The translations under genes were made by a program, and so were the position numbers. This document shows positions 5,546 through 12,362 of a stretch of 19,871 bases of DNA, piece by piece (within the stretch, counting starts at the first letter, position 1; each line of letters starts with the position of its first letter). The stretch is from an uncultured Clostridia bacterium. GTDB lineage: Bacteria > Bacillota > Clostridia > TANB77 > CAG-508. The stretch is taken from contig CAQPRV010000124.1 of NCBI GenBank assembly GCA_948857205.1, forward strand, positions 1 to 19,871. The letters run 5' to 3'. The notes beneath the pieces were generated by a model that saw only the letters and a program-made list of their open reading frames with translations, ran no database searches and was not told where the DNA came from.

Positions 5546-6028
5546 ATGGAAGAAAAATTTATGAAAGAAGCATTAAAAGAAGCAGAGAAAGCATATAGCA
5601 AATTAGAGATTCCTGTGGGTGCTATCATTGTCAAAGATGGAGAAATTATTGCGAAAGCACATAATTTAAAAGAGACAAAATATGATACTACAAAACATGC
5701 TGAAATTTTAGCAATACAAAAAGCTAGTAAAAAATTAAAAAGTTGGAGATTACTAGATTGTGAAATGTATATTACACTAGAGCCCTGTTCAATGTGTGCA
5801 GGAGCTATTATAAATTCTAGAATTAAAAAGATATATATAGGTACTTTAGATGAAAAAACTGGTGCTGCTGGTTCAGTTCTAAATTTATTTGAAGATTATA
5901 ATTTTAATCATAGTGTAGAAATTGAAAAAGGCATAATGCAAAAAGAATGTGAAAATATCTTAAAGGATTTTTTTAAGATGCTTAGAAGATATAAAAAGGA
6001 ACAGAAAAGTCAATTTAATATAACATAA
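5546..6028 (+). CDS. tadA: tRNA adenosine(34) deaminase
   Basis: Zn-dependent deaminase that converts the wobble adenosine 34 of tRNA-Arg(ACG) to inosine. The 160-residue protein has the full cytidine-deaminase-fold signature: H51-A-E53 (zinc ligand and proton shuttle) and P80-C81-x2-C84 (zinc ligands), within VGAIIVKDG and LEPCSMCAGAIINSRI. Length is normal for TadA. I prefer the ATG at 5546 (MEEKFMKEAL), 5 bases after GAAAGGGA, over an in-frame TTG at 5531, which overlaps the Shine-Dalgarno. The place upstream of SRP RNA and dnaX matches the conserved Bacillus order yaaJ-scr-dnaX. Confidence 0.95.
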   Translation: MEEKFMKEALKEAEKAYSKLEIPVGAIIVKDGEIIAKAHNLKETKYDTTKHAEILAIQKASKKLKSWRLLDCEMYITLEPCSMCAGAIINSRIKKIYIGTLDEKTGAAGSVLNLFEDYNFNHSVEIEKGIMQKECENILKDFFKMLRRYKKEQKSQFNIT

Positions 6029-6098
6029 AAATGTTAAAATAATAAAGATATTTATAATATATTATTACTTAAGATAAAGGAAGGAATGATAAGTATTT

Positions 6099-6854
6099 AT
6101 GAAAAAAATTTTAAAAGAACTATTAAATAAGAAATATTTTCATTTAAGTATAATACTTATTATTATAATATCCTTATTTTTTATATTAGGTTTGATGGTC
6201 TTAAGATATAATGTAGAAGGTGAAACAAATATGCCTTTTAATTTATCAAAAATTAGTGTAATAAGTTCAGTAGAGGGTAAAGATATAGATAGTGGAGCAA
6301 ATAAGTGGGCATTTGATGTTAATCAGAATAATGATATATTTTTATATATAGAAAAGAATAATGGATATACAGGAAATGAGGTTATTAAAACTATAAATAT
6401 TACGAATATTCAAATTAGTAAAAAAGTTGATAAAGGCGAAAAGGTAATATATAAACCAGAGGTAGATCCAGCTAAAGCAATGTTTAATAATATAGAACAA
6501 AATAAGGTAGATTCTATTGAGTATAATGGTGCAATGGAGTCAAATATTAAAAATATGCAAGTATCAAATCAAGGTGGACTTATTGCTTTTAGATATTCTA
6601 ATAGTAAAATTGCACAATATATTTCTAATGATAATGAAATTAATCATAGTAACTTGTTAAAGAGTGCTAATGTTACAGAAGATGATTTAAAAGTGCATAT
6701 GGACTTTGATATGATTATTAAGTTGGAATCTGGTAAAAAGTATCTAGCAAATATTTATTTAGATCTTCCTATCCAAAATGTTGTAGAAGAGGGAACTACT
6801 TCTTTTGAAAATACAAATTTAGATAATTTTATTTTCAAAAGAGTTAATAATTAG
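6099..6854 (+). CDS. Membrane-anchored extracytoplasmic protein of unknown function
   Basis: A 251-residue protein with a basic N-terminus (MKKILKELLNKKYFH), one long membrane segment (about residues 16-36, SIILIIIISLFFILGLMVLR) and no lipobox, so probably a signal anchor with residues 37-251 outside. The outer part is polar with alternating beta-like stretches and no recognisable motif. Its AAGGAAGG (6077-6084) is rather far (14 bases) from the ATG; an ATG at 6086 is closer but opens a short dead frame. It lies 70 bases after tadA and could share its transcript. No clear terminator follows, only a weak AACAT/ATGTT hairpin near 6868. Confidence 0.7.
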   Translation: MKKILKELLNKKYFHLSIILIIIISLFFILGLMVLRYNVEGETNMPFNLSKISVISSVEGKDIDSGANKWAFDVNQNNDIFLYIEKNNGYTGNEVIKTINITNIQISKKVDKGEKVIYKPEVDPAKAMFNNIEQNKVDSIEYNGAMESNIKNMQVSNQGGLIAFRYSNSKIAQYISNDNEINHSNLLKSANVTEDDLKVHMDFDMIIKLESGKKYLANIYLDLPIQNVVEEGTTSFENTNLDNFIFKRVNN

Positions 6855-6990
6855 CATATTTAATTATAACATTTAAAATTATGTTTAGAGTTCTTGTTTT
6901 TGATAAATAATATAATAATTTTTAAAGATTAAATTTAGAATAAGTTTGAATATCATGAGATTTTTATGTTATAGTTCAGTAAATATCTAT

Positions 6991-7479
6991 TGACCTAAGT
7001 TACCTAAGCTCTACAAATCTTGATTTTTAGTGAGTATTTATTTTATATAAGGGAAAAAAATATCTAAAATATTTATGAAAATTCGAATGCAACTGGAAAA
7101 TATTTAGAAATTTTTTTCATATAAAATGAGGGATGTTCAAGGCAAAACTACACTATTATCCATTTCTCATAAATTCCTCGGCTACCTTTCGTTACGTCAA
7201 CAAATTCTTTAACAAAAGTCACAACTATACCCGAAGACAGGACCCTTTATGACTTTTGTTTTAGAATTTGTATACCTACTACAGTCGCATTCGTAATTTA
7301 TTCTAAATAGATAATAGTGTAGTTTTGAACGTGAAAGAGGCTCATTTTAGATGATTAGAATTTCTTAATATTTGTAAGGTAGCCGAAAATTTGAATAAAT
7401 ATTTTAGATATTATTTTTCCCTTTATTTAATTAGCTACCATAAAAATCAGGATTTGTAAGACTTAGATAGTTTAGGCCA
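6991..7479. mobile_element. About 490-bp near-palindromic repeat element (MITE-like), complete copy
   Basis: The ends are imperfect inverted repeats: 6991-7029 and the reverse complement of 7441-7479 agree at 31 of 39 positions by my count (both contain ACAAATC.TGATTTTTA). The symmetry continues inward: AAGGGAAAAAxxxTATCTAAAATATTTAT near 7050 and its partner near 7400; AAACTACACTATTATC (7146-7161) against GATAATAGTGTAGTTTT (7310-7326); ACAAATTCTTTAACAAAAGTCA (7200 region) against TGACTTTTGTT (7250 region). The centre is near 7235. It has no ORF. A second copy of its left arm starts at about 19715, with over 50 identical bases (7057-7112 and 19797-19852). Long hairpin, no coding and multicopy suggest a non-autonomous transposable element; a structured RNA is the alternative. 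The bases between 6855 and 6990 show no gene. Confidence 0.65.
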
Positions 7480-7540
7480 ACAACTATTTATTGAATTGTA
7501 ATGAATTAATAAGAAAAGAAAAAAATAATATATAATTTAC

Positions 7541-7569
7541 TTGATTAAAAATGCAATTCATTATATAAT
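7541..7569 (+). promoter_or_regulatory. Promoter of the SRP RNA gene
   Basis: TTGATT (7541-7546), exactly 17 bases, TATAAT (7564-7569). The expected start point near 7576-7581 coincides with the first base-paired bases of the SRP RNA. Confidence 0.75.
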
Positions 7570-7580
7570 ACAAAAGGTAT

Positions 7581-7699
7581 GTATTTAATCTTTGTATGGA
7601 GAGAATCCAATAAAGACCTATGAATCTTGTCAGGTCCGGAAGGAAGCAGCAATAAATAGTAATCTTTATGTGGAGGCTTTCCATAGAGAGATTAAATAC
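7581..7699 (+). ncRNA. ffs: Signal recognition particle RNA, small (4.5S-like) type
   Basis: The conserved domain IV apical sequence GGTCCGGAAGGAAGCAGC lies at 7633-7650. The molecule closes with GTATTTAATCT (7581-7591) pairing with AGATTAAATAC (7689-7699) and GTATGGA/TCCATAG-type pairing inside, giving one long rod of about 119 nt. It binds Ffh and targets nascent membrane proteins. This is the short form without the Alu domain found in the about 270-nt Bacillus RNA. A T6 run at 7705-7710 right after the terminal stem may end the transcript, although dnaX starts only 33 bases after the RNA. Confidence 0.92.
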
Positions 7700-7731
7700 A
7701 ACCATTTTTTAAGTATAAAGGATGTGAAAAA

Positions 7732-9360
7732 ATGGGGTACACAGCTCTTTATAGAAAATTTAGACCATTAACATTTAAAGAAATTGTAGGACAAGAACAC
7801 ATAACAAAAACATTAAGAAATCAAATAATAGCAAATAGAGTGGGACATGCATACTTATTTAATGGAAGTAGAGGAACAGGAAAGACGTCAGCAGCAAAAG
7901 TATTTGCAAGAGCAATAAACTGTCTAAATCCAAGAGATGGAGAACCATGTAATGAATGTGAAATCTGTAAAGGAGCAATAAATAGTTCCTTAACAGATAT
8001 TGTAGAAATGGATGCAGCTTCAAACAACAGTGTAGAAGATATAAGAAGTATAAGAGAAGAAGTCAATTTTTTGCCAACAAAAGCAAAATACAGAGTATAT
8101 ATAATAGATGAGGTTCATATGTTATCAACAGGGGCATTTAATGCACTACTAAAAACATTAGAAGAACCTCCAGAACATGTAAAATTTATTTTAGCAACAA
8201 CAGAACCACAAAAATTACCAGCTACAATTTTATCAAGATGTCAAAGATTTGACTTTAAAAGAATATCAAATGACAACATAAAAAAAAGACTTAAAATAGT
8301 AGGTGAAGAAAGTAACTTAGAAATAACAGAAGAAGCCTTAAACATAATAGCAGTACTTTCAGAAGGAGCAATGAGAGATGCTCTATCAATTTTAGAAAGA
8401 TGTATACAAGATGGTGAAAACAAAATAAATGAAGACAAAATAAAAGATTTAGTAGGTATACCAAAAATAACATATGTTCATAACATAACAGAAGCAATAA
8501 TGAACTATAATATAGAAGAAGCCTTAAAAAATATAGAAGATGTACTAGAAGAAGGAAAAGATATTGTAAATTTTTTATGGGAAATAATAAAATATATTAA
8601 AGACATACTAGTATACAAAGCATCAGGAAAATTAGAATTATATAATGAAACTGAGAAAGAAAAAATTAAATCTATAGCTGAAAAAACGTCAAAAGAAAGA
8701 CTCATTGAATTAGTATACAAATTATCTGAACTAGAAAATGACATTAAATGGTCAACTCAAAAAACAATAATGTTTCAAGCTGGTATAATTAAGTTATGTA
8801 ATAAACAAGAAGAAACAAATGGTAATATAGAACAGAGAATAGAAAAAATAGAAAAATATTTGAAATCTGGAAAAATAATAAATAGTGAACCAAATAATAT
8901 ACAAACTACATATAATAATAATGACTATGTAAAAGATATTCAACAAAACAACAGAAAAGACATGCAATCTAAAGCAAACGAACAAGTAAAAAAAGTAGAA
9001 AATAAAACAAATATTAAATTTTCAAATAAATCTGAAGAATATTGGCCACAAATAGTAAATAATTTAAAACAAAACGGAAAGATTGTATTATATACAAATC
9101 TACTTAATACAAAAGCAGTAGAATTAAATGATATGACAGTAGGAATACAATTTCCAAATGGAATGACTTCATTTGGAAAAACAGTATTAGAAAAACAAGA
9201 CAATATTAGAGAAATTACTGATTTAGTTTCAAAGGCATGTGGAAAAGAAATGCAAATAAAATATATAACAAACACACAAGAAGTTCAAGCACAAAGTGTA
9301 GAAGAAGATTTAAAAAATCTTGCTAAAGAATCAGATATCCAATTCAATATTATAGAATAA
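7732..9360 (+). CDS. dnaX: DNA polymerase III subunits gamma/tau
   Basis: The 542-residue clamp-loader ATPase of the replisome. It has the AAA+ Walker A G45-S-R-G-T-G-K51-T-S, the zinc module C64...C73-x2-C76-x2-C79, Walker B/DEVH at 126-129, LLKTLEEPP, sensor region SRCQRFDFKR, then the domain III helices. A charged, Asn/Lys-rich linker (about 370-430) leads to a C-terminal tau-like domain (SEEYWPQIVNNLKQNGKIVL onwards). Length is close to Bacillus DnaX (about 560). No convincing programmed-frameshift site for a separate gamma was found. Start ATG at 7732 follows AAAGGATGTG. It heads the dnaX-ybaB-recR operon with short spacers. Confidence 0.96.
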   Translation: MGYTALYRKFRPLTFKEIVGQEHITKTLRNQIIANRVGHAYLFNGSRGTGKTSAAKVFARAINCLNPRDGEPCNECEICKGAINSSLTDIVEMDAASNNSVEDIRSIREEVNFLPTKAKYRVYIIDEVHMLSTGAFNALLKTLEEPPEHVKFILATTEPQKLPATILSRCQRFDFKRISNDNIKKRLKIVGEESNLEITEEALNIIAVLSEGAMRDALSILERCIQDGENKINEDKIKDLVGIPKITYVHNITEAIMNYNIEEALKNIEDVLEEGKDIVNFLWEIIKYIKDILVYKASGKLELYNETEKEKIKSIAEKTSKERLIELVYKLSELENDIKWSTQKTIMFQAGIIKLCNKQEETNGNIEQRIEKIEKYLKSGKIINSEPNNIQTTYNNNDYVKDIQQNNRKDMQSKANEQVKKVENKTNIKFSNKSEEYWPQIVNNLKQNGKIVLYTNLLNTKAVELNDMTVGIQFPNGMTSFGKTVLEKQDNIREITDLVSKACGKEMQIKYITNTQEVQAQSVEEDLKNLAKESDIQFNIIE

Positions 9361-9379
9361 AAAATAAGGAGGAAATAAA

Positions 9380-9736
9380 ATGGGTAAAAGAGGAGGATTC
9401 CCTGGAGGAATGGGAGGATTCGGAGGAATGAATCTTAATAACTTAATGAAAGAAGCTAAAAAAATGCAAGCAGATATGGAAAAGTCACAATCAGAATTAG
9501 CTAGCAAAGAATTTGAGGCATCAGCAGGTGGAGGAGCAATAAATGTAAAAGTTTCAGGAGAAAAGTTATTAAAAGAAATAAAGATAAAACCAGATGTAGT
9601 TGATTCAGAAGATGTTGAAATGTTAGAAGATTTAATACTAACATGTATAAATGAAGCTTTAAGAAAAGTAGACTCTGCACAAGCAGATCAATTAGGAAAG
9701 TATAATATACCAGGATTAGGTGGTAATCTATTTTAG
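9380..9736 (+). CDS. ybaB: YbaB/EbfC family nucleoid-associated protein
   Basis: A 118-residue DNA-binding protein of the YbaB/EbfC family, which forms dimers that bind nucleoid DNA; the exact role in Firmicutes is unclear. Recognisable parts are NLMKEAKKMQADMEKSQSEL (coiled helix), FEASAGGGAINVKVSGEKLL (beta-sheet), and DVEMLEDLILTCINEALRKV. The N-terminus is extended by a Gly/Phe-rich stretch (GGFPGGMGGFGGM) often seen in clostridial members. AAGGAGG precedes the ATG; the gene sits 19 bases after dnaX and 12 bases before recR, as in Bacillus (yaaK). Confidence 0.94.
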   Translation: MGKRGGFPGGMGGFGGMNLNNLMKEAKKMQADMEKSQSELASKEFEASAGGGAINVKVSGEKLLKEIKIKPDVVDSEDVEMLEDLILTCINEALRKVDSAQADQLGKYNIPGLGGNLF

Positions 9737-9748
9737 GAGGAAGTATAA

Positions 9749-10348
9749 ATGTCATTATATTCACCATCAATAGAAAAACTGATAGAGAGTTTTGAACGCC
9801 TACCAAGTATAGGACATAAAACTGCAGCTAGACTTGCCTTTTATATGTTAAATTGTACAGAAGAAGAAACAAAGGAATTTGTTTCTTCTATATTAAATGC
9901 CAAAAAAAACTTAAAATATTGTAGCAAATGTTTTAATATATCAGACACTGACCCTTGTTTTATTTGTGGAAATCCTAAAAGAGATGAAACACAAATATGT
10001 GTTGTAGAAGATGTAAGAGACATTATTGCAATGGAAAAGACACATGAATTTAAAGGTGTTTATCATGTATTACATGGTTCGATTTCTCCAATGAATGGGG
10101 TAGGGCCAGAGGATATAAAAATAAAGGAACTTTTAACTAGATTAATGGATGGACAAGTAAAAGAAGTAATTTTAGCTACTAACCCTAGGGTAGAAGGAGA
10201 AGCAACTGCAATGTATTTATCTAAATTAATTAAGCCACTTGGAGTTAGAGTTACTAGAATTGCACATGGTATTCCAGTTGGAGGAGATTTAGAATATACA
10301 GATGAAATTACTTTAACAAAAGCTCTTGAAGGAAGAAGAGAGGTTTAA
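9749..10348 (+). CDS. recR: Recombination mediator protein RecR
   Basis: The 199-residue RecR acts with RecO (and RecF) to load RecA on SSB-coated single-stranded DNA. Domains in order: helix-hairpin-helix (about 5-45, RLPSIGHKTAARLAF), zinc finger C58-x2-C61-x8-C70-x2-C73, Toprim (about 80-175, ICVVEDVRDIIAME, HVLHGSISPMNGVGPEDIKI, ATNPRVEGEATAMYL), and the C-terminal Walker-like region (RIAHGIPVGGDLEYTDEITL). Full family length. AGGAGG lies 7 bases before the ATG. It is the last gene of the operon; transcription likely ends at the hairpin 10560-10597. Confidence 0.97.
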   Translation: MSLYSPSIEKLIESFERLPSIGHKTAARLAFYMLNCTEEETKEFVSSILNAKKNLKYCSKCFNISDTDPCFICGNPKRDETQICVVEDVRDIIAMEKTHEFKGVYHVLHGSISPMNGVGPEDIKIKELLTRLMDGQVKEVILATNPRVEGEATAMYLSKLIKPLGVRVTRIAHGIPVGGDLEYTDEITLTKALEGRREV

Positions 10349-10367
10349 TTAGAAGGGATATCTAAAT

Positions 10368-10559
10368 TTAACAATTAGTATTTGTTGAGCTTTCTTCAAT
10401 TGCCTTTTTAGTAGCAATTATTGATAAATTATCTCCTAAAGCACTGAAAAAAGTAGCTAAAAGTGATATTTCATTTGTTGATAGATTCTCTCCAAATAAA
10501 ATTGAAAGAGAGCTAGAAAGTCCAATTAGATTATTGCTAGATAAATTCTCAAAACACAT
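10368..10559 (-). CDS. 63-residue protein of unknown function
   Basis: The minus-strand frame starts at the ATG 10557-10559 (MCFENLSSNNLIGLSSSLSI, LFGENLSTNEISLLATFFSA, LGDNLSIIATKKAIEESSTN, TNC), 6 bases after GAGGTG. An in-frame ATG nine bases upstream is less likely because it sits in the Shine-Dalgarno stem. The product is helical and Ser/Leu-rich, with the pattern 'LSxNExxLLxxFFSxLGDNLxxIA' that looks like a genuine small clostridial family, function unknown. It is convergent with recR and downstream of the ugtP-like gene on the same strand. Its Shine-Dalgarno lies in the 3' arm of a strong hairpin, suggesting controlled translation, and a CATACTA in the loop could be a sporulation-type -10. 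Confidence 0.65.
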   Translation of the reverse strand: MCFENLSSNNLIGLSSSLSILFGENLSTNEISLLATFFSALGDNLSIIATKKAIEESSTNTNC

Positions 10560-10597
10560 AAAATACACCTCATTTTATAGTATGAGGTGTATTTTTT
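10560..10597. terminator. Hairpin ending recR; also covers the RBS of the minus-strand small gene
   Basis: AAAATACACCTCA (10560-10572) is perfectly complementary to TGAGGTGTATTTT (10583-10595), 13 bp with a 10-base loop. On the plus strand a T6 run (10592-10597) follows, making a good terminator for the dnaX-ybaB-recR transcript. On the minus strand it lies between the ugtP-like stop and the small gene's start. Confidence 0.75.
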
Positions 10598-10608
10598 ATA
10601 AGTTCTTA

Positions 10609-11730
10609 TTAAGCTAAAAGAATTTTACAAATTTCAAAAGTAGAAAATGGTTTGGCTAATTTATTAGTATTTTGTTTCATTTCTGCTAATTTATCTTTAT
10701 TAGATAATAAAAGTTCAAATATAATTTTACTTTCTTTGCTATTTTTAATCCAAATGGCTATACCATTACTTTCTAGAAATTCCGCATTTTCCTTTTCTTG
10801 ACCAGGAATTGGATTAATAATCACCATAGGCAAATGAGAAGCAAGACTTTCAGATGTTGTTAATCCACCAGGTTTTGTAACAACTAAATCAGAAATGCTC
10901 ATTAATTCAGGTACTTTATCTGTAAAAGAAAGGACTTTTACAGATTTTTCCTTATTGTAACTTTCAACTACATTTAAAAAGTTTTCTTTCATTTCTGGAT
11001 TTTTTCCAGAAATAGCGATTATTTGTGTATTTCCTTCAAATTGAACTAAACTTTCAAAAATTCTTACAGTTTTTGTTTTTCCTAGCCCAAATTCTCCTCC
11101 TCCAAAAAATAATATGGTTTGTTTGTCTGTAGACAATCCAAAGTCGCTTAGAATTTTTTCTTTATCAAATTTTTCGGTAAAACGACCAGATATTGGTATA
11201 CCTGTAGAGAACACTTTCTCTTTAGAAACTTCTTTTTTTATTAAATATTCCTTCATAGAATCATGAGCAACAAAATAATAATCTACAAAATCCTTTCCAA
11301 CCAACCATTGATCATGTGGTGCAAAGTCAGTCATTATTGTTGCAATTTTTGAACTAATTTTCCCTTTTCTTTTTAGATAACTACACATTTGACTTCCAAA
11401 AGGATGTGTAGATATTATTAAGTCTGGTTGTTTTTTTCGTAAAAGTTTTAGAAGTTTAATAGCCATTATTTGGTTTGATCTTGAAGAAATATGTGCCAAG
11501 GTACCTTTTTGAGAGTCATCATAAATTTTGCCCCAAGCCCATGGCATCTTTTTTGCCATTTCATTGTAAGCTGAGGTTGTTACCCTCTCAATTGTTTTAT
11601 TTATATATTTCATACAATCTATCAGTTCAACATTAATATTTTTATAATTGTTTGTAATACAAGCTTCAATTGACTTAGCAGCATTTAAATGACCTCCACC
11701 ATAGGATGCATAAAAAATTAAAACTTTCAT
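10609..11730 (-). CDS. ugtP: Processive diacylglycerol glycosyltransferase, UgtP/MGDG-synthase type
   Basis: A 373-residue GT28-type glycosyltransferase that transfers a sugar from a UDP-sugar to diacylglycerol, making membrane glycolipids (the lipoteichoic acid anchor in Bacillus). Seen in order: N-terminal FYASYGGGHLNAAKSIEA (MGDG_synth domain), HPFGSQMCSYLKRKGK, TDFAPHDQWLVGKDFVDYYF, FFGGGEFGLGKT, and the nucleotide-sugar site TKPGGLTTSESLASHLPMVI followed by PIPGQEKENAEFLESNG. Length fits the family (about 370-390). AAGGAGATATT precedes the ATG. It is transcribed divergently from sleB. Sugar specificity (glucose, galactose, processivity) cannot be read from sequence. Confidence 0.88.
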   Translation of the reverse strand: MKVLIFYASYGGGHLNAAKSIEACITNNYKNINVELIDCMKYINKTIERVTTSAYNEMAKKMPWAWGKIYDDSQKGTLAHISSRSNQIMAIKLLKLLRKKQPDLIISTHPFGSQMCSYLKRKGKISSKIATIMTDFAPHDQWLVGKDFVDYYFVAHDSMKEYLIKKEVSKEKVFSTGIPISGRFTEKFDKEKILSDFGLSTDKQTILFFGGGEFGLGKTKTVRIFESLVQFEGNTQIIAISGKNPEMKENFLNVVESYNKEKSVKVLSFTDKVPELMSISDLVVTKPGGLTTSESLASHLPMVIINPIPGQEKENAEFLESNGIAIWIKNSKESKIIFELLLSNKDKLAEMKQNTNKLAKPFSTFEICKILLA

Positions 11731-11803
11731 AATATCTCCTTTTTAATATTTTTATAGAAATCTTTTATATATTATCATATATATTAAAAAATTTCAAAAA
11801 TTG

Positions 11804-11832
11804 GAATAATTTTTTATAAAATTAACAAACTA
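11804..11832 (+). promoter_or_regulatory. Putative sigma-G promoter of sleB-ypeB
   Basis: GGAATA (11803-11808) and CAAACTA (11826-11832), 17 bases apart, differ by one base each from the forespore sigma-G consensus (TGAATA, CATACTA). sleB-ypeB is a sigma-G operon in Bacillus. The start point would be near 11839, just ahead of the AAGGTGAT Shine-Dalgarno. Confidence 0.55.
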
Positions 11833-11859
11833 ATATATAAAAAAGGAAAAGGTGATATT

Positions 11860-12336
11860 TTGAAAAATGTAATAAAAATAATGATTTTGTTCGTACTGTT
11901 AACGATAACAGTTATTTCAATTATTTTATTAAGTAGTTTGATGGCAGAAGAAAATACAAGTTATGCAGCAAGTTCAAGAACTTCAGATATACAACTAATG
12001 GCAAGGGCAATTAATGGAGAAGCTAGAGGTGAACCATATGAAGGACAAGTTGCAGTAGGTGCAGTTATTTTGAATAGAGTAAAAAGTTCAAAGTTTCCAA
12101 ATACCATTGCTGGAGTAATTTATCAAGCAGGTGCATTTACTGCTGTAGCAGATGGTCAAATAAATCAACCAATTGCAGAAGGTTCAACTGTATATAAAGC
12201 AGCACAAGATGCTCAAAATGGTTGGGATCCAACAAATGGGTGTATTTATTATTTTAATCCACAGACTGCGACTAATAAGTGGATATGGTCTAGGCCACTT
12301 GTAAAAACAATTGGAAAACATAGATTTTGTAAATAA
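11860..12336 (+). CDS. sleB: Spore cortex-lytic enzyme SleB-type cell wall hydrolase
   Basis: A 158-residue protein whose Hydrolase_2 domain (about 44-158) acts as a lytic transglycosylase on cortex peptidoglycan during germination. The N-terminus has a membrane segment or signal peptide (residues 4-28). Key motif: MARAINGEARGEPYEGQVAV, with Glu54 as the likely catalytic residue, then VGAVILNRVKSSKFPNTIAG, QAGAFTAVADGQ and a GCIYYFNPQTATNKWIW end. The N-terminal peptidoglycan-binding domain of Bacillus SleB (about 300 residues) is absent. The start is a TTG, 6 bases after AAGGTGAT; no in-frame ATG exists nearby. It is followed 26 bases later by ypeB, its usual partner. Confidence 0.9.
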   Translation: MKNVIKIMILFVLLTITVISIILLSSLMAEENTSYAASSRTSDIQLMARAINGEARGEPYEGQVAVGAVILNRVKSSKFPNTIAGVIYQAGAFTAVADGQINQPIAEGSTVYKAAQDAQNGWDPTNGCIYYFNPQTATNKWIWSRPLVKTIGKHRFCK

Positions 12337-12362
12337 AATTTATTAGAGGAAAGGAAGATTTT

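Noticed and set aside
6991..7479. CRISPR-like or known large ncRNA (OLE, GOLLD, ROOL)
   Set aside because: No direct-repeat/spacer periodicity, and the structure is a single mirrored fold-back; no conserved motif of those RNAs recognised.
8280..8300. A-rich run in dnaX as a programmed frameshift for the gamma subunit
   Set aside because: It lies in the middle of the ATPase core, too early for gamma, with no stimulatory hairpin or SD seen.
9501..9806. Minus-strand frame across ybaB and recR
   Set aside because: Opposite two certain genes; no RBS and low-complexity Leu-rich product.
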